Origin: Elioraea rosea
GTDB lineage: Bacteria > Pseudomonadota > Alphaproteobacteria > Acetobacterales > Acetobacteraceae
Reading direction: 5' to 3'
NCBI RefSeq assembly: GCF_007644105.1
Contig: NZ_VFAC01000002.1
Location: 186,001 to 250,000 of the forward strand
Length of the DNA: 64,000 nt
A model generated the notes under the pieces. The model did not search any database. It was not told the origin of the DNA and saw nothing but the letters and a program-made list of their open reading frames with translations. Made by a program: the position numbers and the translations under genes. Below are positions 7,966 through 15,741 of this stretch, in pieces; position 1 is the stretch's first letter; each line of letters begins with the position of its first letter.

Positions 7966-8041
7966 GCGGCGGATGCCATCGTTGCGGCCGCGTTAGGGCG
8001 GTGGACGGACGGTGCGCCGCGGCGCATCGTCGCCCGGCCCG

Positions 8042-8596
8042 ATGACGTCTCCTCCGTCCCCGCCCGTACCGAACCTGCCTGCGCGCAACGGCGGCACGCG
8101 CTCGAGCCTGCTCGTGGTGGCAGCTCTTTCCGGGGCAAGCGGGCTCGCTGCCTGGGCGGTGAAGGGCTCGGACAGCGTCGTCCAGGGCCTCGCCATCGCC
8201 TGGGGCCTCGCGCTCACCATCCTTCCCGTTCTCGGCGCGGCGCTGCTGCTCGCGGGCTTCGTCCAGGCCGGCATCGCGCGCGACACGATCAGCCGCTGGC
8301 TCGGTGCGGAGTCGGGGTTTCGCGGCCTCGCCATCGCCACCGTGGCTGGTGCGGCGACCCCCGGCGGGCCGATGGCGGCGTTCCCACTCGTTCTCGCCCT
8401 CGCCGCGGGCGGAGCCGACCGTGGCGCGCTGATCGCCTACATCACCGCGTGGTCCCTTAACGGGTTCCAGCGGATCCTCGTCTGGGAGATCCCGATCCTC
8501 GGCCCGGAATTCGCGGCCCTCCGCTTCCTCGCCTCGCTGCCTCTGCCGATCCTCGCCGGGCTGCTCGCGCGGCGCCTGCCGCCCTGGCGCGTCTGA
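8042..8596 (+). CDS. Half-size membrane permease (DUF318/ArsP-like), first half
   Basis: About 184 residues from the ATG at 8042; a GTG at 8012 is an alternative. There are four to five hydrophobic spans. The central motif ATPGGPMAAFPLVLAL and, about 25 residues on, AYITAWSLNGFQRILVWEIP recur in the next gene. These are features of the permease family (DUF318/ArsP type) in which one chain normally carries two such repeats. The substrate is unknown; some relatives export organoarsenicals, but that cannot be inferred here. Only 5 bases separate it from the second half. Confidence 0.7.
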   Translation: MTSPPSPPVPNLPARNGGTRSSLLVVAALSGASGLAAWAVKGSDSVVQGLAIAWGLALTILPVLGAALLLAGFVQAGIARDTISRWLGAESGFRGLAIATVAGAATPGGPMAAFPLVLALAAGGADRGALIAYITAWSLNGFQRILVWEIPILGPEFAALRFLASLPLPILAGLLARRLPPWRV

Positions 8597-8601
8597 GGCC
8601 G

Positions 8602-9117
8602 ATGACCGCGACGGGCATCCTCATCTGGGCCGTGACGATCGCAACCGGGCTCGCGCTCTGGCGGCGCGACCCGCCTGCCATCGCCTCGGGCGTGCGCTTC
8701 GCGTTCGGCACGTTGAAATCGGTTCTGCCGGTGATGATCCTCGCCCTGCCGATGGCGGGGTTTCTCACCGTGTTGGTGCCAGAGCGCTTTGCCGCGGTGC
8801 TGTTCGGCGCCGAGACCGGGCTTCGCGGGCACCTGCTTGCGACCGTCGTCGGCGCCTTCATCCCGGGCGGGCCCTTCGTGTCCTTCCCGATCGTGCTTGC
8901 GCTCTGGAACAGCGGCGCGGGCGCGCCGCAGATGGTCACGCTCATCTCCGCCTGGTCGGTCCTCGCAATCAATCGCGTGATCGTGTGGGAAGCGCCGCTG
9001 ATGGGCTGGCGCTTCGTCTGGCTCAGGCTGTTGACCGGCTTCTGGCTTCCGCTCGCGTCGGGGCTGATCGCCGAGGCGCTGCTTGCGCTTCTTCCGCCCG
9101 GCAGCATCGGGCGGTAG
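8602..9117 (+). CDS. Half-size membrane permease (DUF318/ArsP-like), second half
   Basis: 171 residues with about five hydrophobic spans. It repeats the signature of the upstream gene: FIPGGPFVSFPIVLAL, then LISAWSVLAINRVIVWEAP. The two proteins are therefore homologous halves that probably pair into one transporter. The start ATG has GAGG four bases before it. No partner ATPase or metal-binding protein is adjacent, and the next gene begins 10 bases later but belongs to a different pathway. Confidence 0.7.
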   Translation: MTATGILIWAVTIATGLALWRRDPPAIASGVRFAFGTLKSVLPVMILALPMAGFLTVLVPERFAAVLFGAETGLRGHLLATVVGAFIPGGPFVSFPIVLALWNSGAGAPQMVTLISAWSVLAINRVIVWEAPLMGWRFVWLRLLTGFWLPLASGLIAEALLALLPPGSIGR

Positions 9118-9127
9118 AAGCCCCTGC

Positions 9128-9943
9128 ATGGGAAATCTCGTACGGGGCGCCGATGCGGCGGTGATGTGGGAAGCGCTGCTGCGGCGGCGCGGTGGCAAGG
9201 CAGGTCCCCTGCCAGTGCCGGCCGATGCCGAGGCAGCGCAGCTCGCCGCGCTGCTCGGTCCCGTCACCGCGCCGCCCGTCGCCCCGGATGGGATGTGGGT
9301 GACGGCCCATCTCGCGCAGAGCCTCGACGGTCGCATCGCCACGCGCTCGGGCGTCTCGCAATGGATCAGCGACCGTGCCGACATCATCCACACACACAGG
9401 CTTCGCGCGCTGCACCACGCGATCCTCGTCGGCGCCGGGACCATCGCTGCCGATGACCCGCAGCTGACGACGCGCGAGGTGAAGGGCGAGACCCCGGTCA
9501 GGATCGTCCTCGACACCGAGCGTCGCCTGTCTCCCGCCTACCGCGTGTTCTCCGGCGGCGCGCCCACACTCCTCGTCTGCGCCGCCGATGTCGCCGGGCC
9601 GCAGCGGCACGGCGAGGCGGAGGTGGTCCGCCTGCCCCGCGATGCGAGCGGGCGGCTCGATCTCGCCCTGCTCCTGCGCAGGCTGTGGCAGCGCGGACTG
9701 ACGCATCTCTTCGTCGAGGGAGGTGGCGTCACGGTCGGGCGCTTCCTCGCCGCGGGGCTGCTCGACCGCCTGCACGTCGCCGTCGCGCCGCTGCTGATCG
9801 GCTCCGGCCTTTCCGCGCTCGTCCTGCCTGAAGCGACGCGGCCGGAGGACGGGCTGCGGGCAGAGGCGAAGACCTACACGCTCGGCGCGGACACGCTGTT
9901 CGACCTCGCGCTCGCCCGCGCCCGCCCGGCCTGCGCGCGATGA
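9128..9943 (+). CDS. RibD C-terminal/DHFR-like reductase domain protein
   Basis: About 271 residues, carrying only the reductase half of RibD (pyrimidine or dihydrofolate-reductase-like fold). TAHLAQSLDGRIATRSGVSQ, VGAGTIAADDPQL and FVEGGGVTVGRFLAAGLLD are the family signatures for NADPH and substrate binding. The deaminase half is missing, so it is not a complete riboflavin enzyme. It is the first gene of a chain of five whose stops and starts overlap or nearly so, with a zinc-type dehydrogenase, a pterin-synthase-like protein, a glycosyltransferase and a methyltransferase. Reduction of a pterin- or pyrimidine-like intermediate is a reasonable inference. An ATG at 9164 is an alternative start. 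Confidence 0.85.
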   Translation: MGNLVRGADAAVMWEALLRRRGGKAGPLPVPADAEAAQLAALLGPVTAPPVAPDGMWVTAHLAQSLDGRIATRSGVSQWISDRADIIHTHRLRALHHAILVGAGTIAADDPQLTTREVKGETPVRIVLDTERRLSPAYRVFSGGAPTLLVCAADVAGPQRHGEAEVVRLPRDASGRLDLALLLRRLWQRGLTHLFVEGGGVTVGRFLAAGLLDRLHVAVAPLLIGSGLSALVLPEATRPEDGLRAEAKTYTLGADTLFDLALARARPACAR

Positions 9944-10929
9944 CGACGCCGACCGACGAGGCGCGGGCCTTCTGGGTCGTCGCCGCCGGAAAGGGCGCGA
10001 TCCGCGCCGAGACGCTGCAGCCACCGCGCGAAGGCGAGGCGGTCGTCGAGACACTGGCCTCCGGCATCTCGCGCGGCACGGAGAGCCTGGTCTTCACCGG
10101 GCGCGTTCCGGAGAGCCAGCACGCCGCGATGCGCTGCCCGATGCAGGAGGGCACGTTCGGCTTTCCGGTGAAATACGGCTACAGCGCCGTCGGCATGGTC
10201 CGCGAAGGCCCAGCGCCGCTGCTCGGCCGGCGCGTGTTCTGCCTCGCCCCGCATCAGACGCGGCTGGTCGTTCCCGCGACGCTGCTGAGCCCCGTGCCCG
10301 ACGCCGTGCCGACCGATCGCGCGGTGCTTGCGGCCAACATGGAAACGGCGCTCAACATCACCTGGGACGCCGCGGCACTGCCGGGCGAACGCATGTTCGT
10401 CGTCGGCGCAGGCGTGGTCGGCCTGCTCGCGGCGCATCTGCTCGCGCAGATCCCGGGGGTTCGCCTGACCGTCGTGGATGCCGACAGCGGCAAGGCAGGC
10501 GCGGCCGCGGCGCTCGGCCTCCCCTTCTCCGCGCCAGGCGATGCAGCGGGCGAGGCAGACCTGATCGTGCATGCCTCCGGGTCGGCAGAAGGGCTCCGCT
10601 TCTGCCTCGCCCATGCTGCATTCGAGGGCCGGATCGTCGAGGCGTCCTGGTTCGGCGACAGGGAGATCGCCCTGCCGCTCGGCGAGAACTTCCACAGCCG
10701 CCGCCTGCGCCTCCTCTCCTCCCAGGTCGGCAATGTGGGCGGCGCGATGCGCGGGCGGCGCAGCCATGGCGAGCGGCTCGCGATCGCGCTCGCGCTGCTC
10801 GAGGACGCGCGGCTCGACGCGCTTCTGGACGGCCCTTCGGCCTTCGACGATCTTCCCGCCACCATGGCGCGGCTTGCCGCCACGCCAGGCGTGCTCTGCC
10901 ATGTCGTGCGCCACCGCAACGACGATTAG
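9940..10929 (+). CDS. Zinc-binding alcohol dehydrogenase-like protein (MDR family)
   Basis: 329 residues, overlapping the previous gene by 4 bases (ATGA). It has the medium-chain dehydrogenase plan: an N-terminal GroES-like domain with GISRGTESLVFTGRVP and FPVKYGYSAVG, and a Rossmann fold with VVGAGVVGLLAAHLLAQ near residue 150. The classical catalytic zinc Cys and the four structural cysteines are not evident, so it may work without zinc despite the family name. It would oxidise or reduce an alcohol/aldehyde group in the same pathway as its neighbours. Confidence 0.82.
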   Translation: MTTPTDEARAFWVVAAGKGAIRAETLQPPREGEAVVETLASGISRGTESLVFTGRVPESQHAAMRCPMQEGTFGFPVKYGYSAVGMVREGPAPLLGRRVFCLAPHQTRLVVPATLLSPVPDAVPTDRAVLAANMETALNITWDAAALPGERMFVVGAGVVGLLAAHLLAQIPGVRLTVVDADSGKAGAAAALGLPFSAPGDAAGEADLIVHASGSAEGLRFCLAHAAFEGRIVEASWFGDREIALPLGENFHSRRLRLLSSQVGNVGGAMRGRRSHGERLAIALALLEDARLDALLDGPSAFDDLPATMARLAATPGVLCHVVRHRNDD

Positions 10930-10942
10930 GGGATATCCAACC

Positions 10943-11344
10943 GTGTTCAGCCTTACCGTCTGCGACCACGTGATGATCGCCCACTCCTTCAAGGGGGACG
11001 TGTTCGGCCCGGCCCAGAAGCTGCACGGCGCGACCTATGCGGTGGAGGCCGAGTTCCGCGTCGCCAGCCTCGACGCCGACGGGCTCGTCGTCGATATCGG
11101 GCTCGCCCGTGCCGAGCTTCGCCGCGCGCTTGACAGCTTCGACTACGACAATCTCGACGTGCTGCCGCAATTCTCCGGCAGGAACACGACGACGGAGTTC
11201 ATGGCAGCGCATGTGCATCAGCTCCTCGTCGCCGCGCTGAAGGAGGGGCGGCTCGGCGCGGGTGGCAAACGCGTCACCGGGCTGAAGGTTCTGCTGCGCG
11301 AGAGCCCGCTCGCCTGGGCGGCGTTCGAGGGGCCCGTGGGATGA
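10943..11344 (+). CDS. QueD/6-pyruvoyltetrahydropterin synthase-like protein lacking key residues
   Basis: 133 residues from a GTG start preceded by AGGGGA. The T-fold layout of QueD is kept: the first ligand His in MIAHSF, LHG in KLHGATYAVEAEF, NTTTEFMAAHVHQLL and the C-terminal glutamate of LLRESPLAW. However, the zinc motif HGH has become HGA, the catalytic Cys four residues before it is Ala, and the catalytic His after the conserved Asp is gone (FDYDNLD). It is therefore unlikely to do standard queuosine or biopterin chemistry. It may bind a pterin-like substrate or catalyse a different step for the surrounding cluster. Confidence 0.8.
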   Translation: MFSLTVCDHVMIAHSFKGDVFGPAQKLHGATYAVEAEFRVASLDADGLVVDIGLARAELRRALDSFDYDNLDVLPQFSGRNTTTEFMAAHVHQLLVAALKEGRLGAGGKRVTGLKVLLRESPLAWAAFEGPVG

Positions 11345-12384
11345 CGCTCGCCCTGGTCGTTCCCGCGCCCTTCTCGGCGGTGAGCGGCGGCTATGCCTAT
11401 GACCGCCGGATGGTCGAGGGGCTTCGCGCGCGCGGACACGCGGTTCGTGTGGTCGAGCTGCCCGGCCGGCACCCGCTGCCCGACGCGGAAGCCGAGGCCG
11501 CGGCATGGCAGGCGCTGGCTGATCGCGCGCCGGATGAACGCCTCATCATCGACGGGCTCGCGCTTCCGGCCTTCGCGTCCTGCGCCGAGGCCGTCGAGGG
11601 CGTCGGCGCCGTCGGTCTGATCCACCACCCCACCCCGCTCGAGAAGGGCCTGACGGACGCCGAAGCGGCGGTGCTGCGCGAGAAGGAGGCGAGCCTGCTT
11701 CCCCGCCTCGCGCATCTCATCGCGACGAGCCGCAGCACGGCGCGGCAGCTCAGCGAGATGGGCATCGATGCTGGCCGCATCACCGTCGTCGAACCTGGAA
11801 CCGAGGACGCACCGCGCTCGCAAGGAAGCCGCGCCGCTGGCTGCGCCATCCTCTCCGTCGGTGCAGCGGTGCCGCGGAAGGGGCATGACCTGCTTCTCCG
11901 CGCCCTCGGGCGGCTGACCGACCTTCCCTGGAAACTCACCATCGCGGGCAGCCTCGAGCGCGACGCGGTGCATGCGAAGGGGCTCGCGGCAATGGCAGAG
12001 GAGCTCGGCATCGCGGCGCGCGTCACCTTCGCGGGCGAGGTGGACGACGAGGCGCTTGCCAGGCTCTGGCGCGAGGCGGATGTCTTCGCCCTGGCCACCT
12101 GGCACGAGGGATACGGCATGGCGGTGGCCGAGGCGCTGAAGCGCGGCGTACCGGTTGCGCTGACGGCCGGCGGCGCGGTGGCGGAGCTCGCGCCCGTCGA
12201 GGCCTCGGTGATCGTCCCGCCAGGCGAATGGGCGGCGCTGTCCCGCGCGATGCGCCGGCTGATCCATGACGGCGAGCTTCGCAGACGGATGGCAGACCAC
12301 GCCTTCACGGCAGGCCAGAAGCTGCCGAACTGGGACGCGCAGGCCGATGCGTTCGTGGCCGCGATCGCGCGCGAGGCAGCGTGA
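11341..12384 (+). CDS. GT4-family glycosyltransferase
   Basis: 347 residues, overlapping the previous stop by 4 bases. GT-B fold: the N-terminal half includes SGGYAYDRRMVEGLRARGH and the C-terminal nucleotide-sugar half has ILSVGAAVPRKGHDLLLRAL (about residue 172). The motif LATWHEGYGMAVAEALKRGVP, split around residue 255, contains the E-x7-E pattern of retaining GT4 enzymes. No membrane span is seen, so it is cytoplasmic. In this cluster it probably attaches a sugar to the small molecule made by the upstream enzymes rather than building a polysaccharide, because no other envelope-sugar genes are near. Confidence 0.88.
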   Translation: MTLALVVPAPFSAVSGGYAYDRRMVEGLRARGHAVRVVELPGRHPLPDAEAEAAAWQALADRAPDERLIIDGLALPAFASCAEAVEGVGAVGLIHHPTPLEKGLTDAEAAVLREKEASLLPRLAHLIATSRSTARQLSEMGIDAGRITVVEPGTEDAPRSQGSRAAGCAILSVGAAVPRKGHDLLLRALGRLTDLPWKLTIAGSLERDAVHAKGLAAMAEELGIAARVTFAGEVDDEALARLWREADVFALATWHEGYGMAVAEALKRGVPVALTAGGAVAELAPVEASVIVPPGEWAALSRAMRRLIHDGELRRRMADHAFTAGQKLPNWDAQADAFVAAIAREAA

Positions 12385-13241
12385 GCGAGGGGTTCAGCGC
12401 CGACTGGCTCAGGCGCCGCGAGCCGTTCGATGCCCTCGCCCGCGCGCCGCATCTCGCCGAGCGCCTGTCGGCCGCGTTGCCGCAGCGGCCGCGCCTGCTC
12501 GAGCTCGGCGCGGGCGCGGGCTCGCTGTTCCGCTGGCTCGCCCCGCGCATCGGCCGCGCCCAGGCCTGGACCATGCTCGATGCCGATGAAACGCTTCTCG
12601 CCTATGGCTTCGAGCGTACCGCCGAATGGGCCGAACGCCAGGGCTGGAAGGTGACGGCGCCCTCAGGAGCGCTGCTCGTGCACGCACCGGGCGGTGCCTG
12701 GCGCATCGAGGCACGCGTCGCCGATTTCGGCGACAGCCCCGATGACCTCCCGCTCGAGGGGCACGATGCGGTGGTCTGCTCGGCGCTGATGGACCTCGTC
12801 TCCCCCGCATGGTCGCGCCGGCTCGCAGCACGGCTTGCCGTGCCCTTCCTCGCCTGCCTGACGGTGGATGGGCGTGACCGCTTCATCCCCGGCCATCCCG
12901 ATGACGCGCTGATCCGCCGCGGCTTCGCGCGGCACATGCGGAGCGACAAGGGGTTCGGCCCCGCGATGGGCCAGGCCGCGCCTGCGATGCTCGCGCGCAT
13001 TCTCGCCGAGGAAGGGTTCAGCGTCGCCACAGCTGCGAGCGACTGGCTGGTGCCGCGCGTCGCGACAGCGCTTCTCGCCGAGATGGTCGAGGGCCATGCG
13101 GGTGCTGCGGCGGACGCGCTGCCCGCCTCAGCCTCGCGCATCTCGGCTTGGCGGACGGCTCGGCTCGAGGCCGTCGCTGCCGGTCGGCTCTCGCTCGTCA
13201 TCGGCCATCGCGACCTGCTCGCGCTTCCGGACAAGGAGTGA
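12381..13241 (+). CDS. Class I SAM-dependent methyltransferase
   Basis: 286 residues from a GTG overlapping the glycosyltransferase stop. The SAM-binding motif LLELGAGAGSLFRWL is at about residue 40, followed by the acidic loop TMLDADETLLAYGFE. It is the last gene of the five-gene cluster. The methyl acceptor is unknown; a hydroxyl or ring nitrogen on the cluster product is the natural guess. The following kinase gene begins 5 bases downstream, so transcription may continue into it. Confidence 0.82.
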   Translation: MSEGFSADWLRRREPFDALARAPHLAERLSAALPQRPRLLELGAGAGSLFRWLAPRIGRAQAWTMLDADETLLAYGFERTAEWAERQGWKVTAPSGALLVHAPGGAWRIEARVADFGDSPDDLPLEGHDAVVCSALMDLVSPAWSRRLAARLAVPFLACLTVDGRDRFIPGHPDDALIRRGFARHMRSDKGFGPAMGQAAPAMLARILAEEGFSVATAASDWLVPRVATALLAEMVEGHAGAAADALPASASRISAWRTARLEAVAAGRLSLVIGHRDLLALPDKE

Positions 13242-13245
13242 TGTG

Positions 13246-14529
13246 ATGCCCATCCTGCTCGGCGCCGTCGCAGACGACTTCACCGGCGCGACCGACCTCG
13301 CCAACACCCTCGTGAAGGCGGGCATGCGCACGGTGCAGATGATCGGCGTGCCGGACGGATCGGCGCCCCTTCCGGACGCCGATGCGGTCGTCGTCGCGCT
13401 GAAGTCGCGTACCGCGCCGGTCGGCGAGGCGGTATCCGACAGCCTCGCCGCGCTTGCCTGGCTTCGGAAGGCGGGCGTGCGGCAGGTCATCTTCAAGGTG
13501 TGCTCGACCTTCGACAGCACCGATGCGGGCAATATCGGGCCAGTGGCCGATGCACTGCTCGATGCGCTCGATGCTCCCTTCGCGCCCGTCTGCCCTGCCT
13601 TCCCGACGAACGGGCGCACCGTATACCAGGGCCATCTCTTCGTCGGTTCTGCCCTCCTGAACGAGAGCGGCATGGAGAACCACCCGCTCACGCCGATGAC
13701 GGACGCGAACCTCGTGCGCGTCCTCGGCCGGCAGAGCACCGGCACGGTCGGCCTCGTTCCGTTTGCGACCATCGAGGCGGGAGCGGACGCGACGCGCCGG
13801 GCGATGATGGCGCTCCGCGAGCGCGGTATGCGCTACGGCATCGTCGATGCGGTGTCGGACGCGCACCTGATGACGCTCGGCGAGGCTGCAGCGAACATCC
13901 CCCTTCTCGTCGGCGGCTCTGGCATCGCCATGGGGCTTCCCGCGAACTTCGTGCGTGACGGAAGCCTCGCCGCGACCGCGGGCGCCGACACGCTGGCGCT
14001 GCCGGCCGGACATGCCGCCGTCGTCGCCGGCTCCTGCTCGCGCGCAACGCTCGCCCAGATCGGCCTCGCGCGCGATGCCGTGCCGACACTCGAGCTCGAC
14101 GCGCTGGCCGAACCCGATGCCGGGGCGCTCGCGGCCCGCGCACTCGCGTGGGTGGAGGGCAGGCTCGGCGCGACGCCGGTAGTGATCGCCGCCTCCGCCA
14201 CGCCGGACAAGGTCGCCGCGCTGCAGGAGAAGCTCGGCCGCGAGGCGGCGGGCGCGCTCGTCGAGGCAGCGCTCGCGGCCGTCACGGAGGGGCTCGTGGC
14301 ACGCGGCGTCCGCCGCCTCGTGGTGGCCGGCGGAGAGACATCGGGGGCGGTCGTGCAGCGGCTCGGCGTCAGGCGCCTGCGCATCGGGCCCGAGATCGAC
14401 CCCGGGGTGCCCTGGACGCTCGCCGACGGAGCGGGCGGCGAGCCGCTGCTGCTCGCTCTGAAGAGCGGCAATTTCGGCGCCCGCGACTTCTTCCTGAAAG
14501 CCTTCGCCATGCTGGAGCCGGGGCGATGA
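13246..14529 (+). CDS. otnK: 3-oxo-tetronate kinase (four-carbon acid sugar kinase)
   Basis: 427 residues, the usual length. The start MPILLGAVADDFTGATDLANTL gives the diagnostic N-terminal substrate loop ADDFTGATD, and the C-terminal nucleotide-binding part contains VVAGGETSGAVVQRLGV and ALKSGNFGARDFF. OtnK phosphorylates 3-oxo-tetronates (from threonate or erythronate) at C4. The decarboxylase OtnC overlaps it by 4 bases. The dehydrogenase and isomerase that usually complete the pathway are not in the window. Confidence 0.93.
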   Translation: MPILLGAVADDFTGATDLANTLVKAGMRTVQMIGVPDGSAPLPDADAVVVALKSRTAPVGEAVSDSLAALAWLRKAGVRQVIFKVCSTFDSTDAGNIGPVADALLDALDAPFAPVCPAFPTNGRTVYQGHLFVGSALLNESGMENHPLTPMTDANLVRVLGRQSTGTVGLVPFATIEAGADATRRAMMALRERGMRYGIVDAVSDAHLMTLGEAAANIPLLVGGSGIAMGLPANFVRDGSLAATAGADTLALPAGHAAVVAGSCSRATLAQIGLARDAVPTLELDALAEPDAGALAARALAWVEGRLGATPVVIAASATPDKVAALQEKLGREAAGALVEAALAAVTEGLVARGVRRLVVAGGETSGAVVQRLGVRRLRIGPEIDPGVPWTLADGAGGEPLLLALKSGNFGARDFFLKAFAMLEPGR

Positions 14530-15164
14530 CCGGAGCCGAGCGCGCCGCACGCGAGGAGATGGCCGCCCTTGCCGCCTCGCTGTTCGCGCGCGGCTTCTCC
14601 GTCGGCAGCGCGGGCAACATCTCGATGAGGCTCGATGACGGCTTCCTGATCACCCCGACCAATTCCTGCCTCGGCCGCCTCGCGCCGGAGCGCATCGCGC
14701 GGCTCGATGCCTCCTTCGCCCATGTCGCGGGAGACAAGCCGTCGAAGGAGGTGTTCATGCACCGGGCCTTCTACGCGGCACGGGAGGATGCCGGCGCAGT
14801 GGTGCACCTGCACAGCACCTGGGCCACCGCCGTCTCCTGCCTTGCGGATGCGGACGCGGCGAACCCGATCCCACCGCTCACGCCCTATTTCGTGATGCGC
14901 ATCGGCCGGGCGATGCCCGTGGTCCCGTACTACCGGCCAGGGGACGCGGCAATGGAGCCGGCGATCGCCGAGGCGGCGCGCGGCGCACGGGCGGTGCTGC
15001 TCGCCAATCACGGCCCGGTCGTTTCCGGCCGCAGCCTGACCGATGCCGTCTATGCGGCGGAGGAACTCGAGGAGGCGGCGAAGCTGTTCATGCTGCTCCG
15101 CGGCGAGAAGGCGCGGCTGCTGACGCCCGCGCAGGTGGACGACCTGCTCGCCACCTTCGGCTGA
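14526..15164 (+). CDS. otnC: 3-oxo-tetronate 4-phosphate decarboxylase (class II aldolase family)
   Basis: 212 residues. Class II aldolase/adducin fold: GNISMRLDDGFLITPTN near the N-terminus, VVHLHSTWATAVSC with the paired zinc histidines, and ANHGPVVSG with a further histidine ligand. OtnC decarboxylates the product of OtnK to dihydroxyacetone phosphate. Overlap with otnK implies translational coupling. Confidence 0.92.
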   Translation: MTGAERAAREEMAALAASLFARGFSVGSAGNISMRLDDGFLITPTNSCLGRLAPERIARLDASFAHVAGDKPSKEVFMHRAFYAAREDAGAVVHLHSTWATAVSCLADADAANPIPPLTPYFVMRIGRAMPVVPYYRPGDAAMEPAIAEAARGARAVLLANHGPVVSGRSLTDAVYAAEELEEAAKLFMLLRGEKARLLTPAQVDDLLATFG

Positions 15165-15174
15165 GGCCACGTAC

Positions 15175-15209
15175 AAACGAAACGCGCCGGCGGGGGCACC
15201 GCCGGCGCG
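15175..15209 (-). terminator. Rho-independent terminator of the H1-like gene
   Basis: An 11-base-pair GC stem (15183-15193 with 15199-15209) and a 5-base loop are followed on the minus strand by TTTCGTTT. It lies 37 bases past the stop of the H1-like gene. It may also slow transcription arriving from otnC, but there is no T tract on that side. Confidence 0.8.
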
Positions 15210-15246
15210 CTCGCGATCGCCACCCCGGGGGATGGCGTGACGCGTA

Positions 15247-15741
15247 TCAGGTGCTCGGCGATTCGGTCGCCGGCGCGGCAGGCGTTGTCGTCTTGCGCGG
15301 ACGGCGAACGGCCGGCTTCTTCGCGGCGGCCGCCCGCTTCGGCGCGGCCTTCCTGGCGGCCGGCTTCTTCGCAGCAGCTGCGCGCTTCGGCGCGGCCTTC
15401 TTCGCCGCGGGCTTCTTCGCAGCGGTCGCCCGCTTCGGAGCAGCCTTCTTCGCAGCCGGCTTCTTCGCGGCAGCAGCGCGCTTCGGCGCGGCCTTCCGTG
15501 CGGCCGGCTTCTTCGCGGCAGCCGCCCGCTTCGGCGCGGCCTTCTTCGCCGCCGGCTTCTTGGCCGCAGGCTTGCGCTTCGGAGCGGCCTTCTTCACGGC
15601 AGCCCGCATCGCCATCGGCTGCGCGCGATCATCGCCGGCAGCCGCCTCCTCTGCCGCACGGATGGCCTCAACCGCCGCCGGCACGACCTTCGTGGTGGTC
15701 ACGTGCACAAACTCCTTCTCGATGAGGTCACGGACAGGCAT
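15247..15741 (-). CDS. Histone H1-like, Lys/Ala-rich DNA-binding protein
   Basis: 164 residues. A short ordered N-terminus (MPVRDLIEKEFVHVTTTKVV, residues 1-20) is followed from residue 50 by six 16-residue repeats of the type KKAAPKRAAAAKKPAA. The tail is very basic with almost no acidic residues, like the eukaryotic H1 C-terminal domain and bacterial AlgP/Hc-like proteins. It presumably binds DNA non-specifically and compacts it. The ribosome site GGGGAAGGG lies directly before the ATG but sits in a hairpin. The gene has its own terminator and a plausible promoter near 16050-16076. Confidence 0.88.
   Translation of the reverse strand: MPVRDLIEKEFVHVTTTKVVPAAVEAIRAAEEAAAGDDRAQPMAMRAAVKKAAPKRKPAAKKPAAKKAAPKRAAAAKKPAARKAAPKRAAAAKKPAAKKAAPKRATAAKKPAAKKAAPKRAAAAKKPAARKAAPKRAAAAKKPAVRRPRKTTTPAAPATESPST
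15307..15594 (-). repeat. Six 48-bp tandem repeats inside the H1-like gene
   Basis: 288 bases encode exactly six 16-residue units (residues 50-145) that differ by single substitutions such as KK/RK and AAAA/ATAA. Such in-frame repeats expand and contract by slippage or recombination, so the length of this tail may vary between strains. Confidence 0.9.

Noticed and set aside
15307-15594. Regular 48-bp repeats considered as a CRISPR array
   Set aside because: The units are contiguous without unique spacers and encode an in-frame protein repeat.
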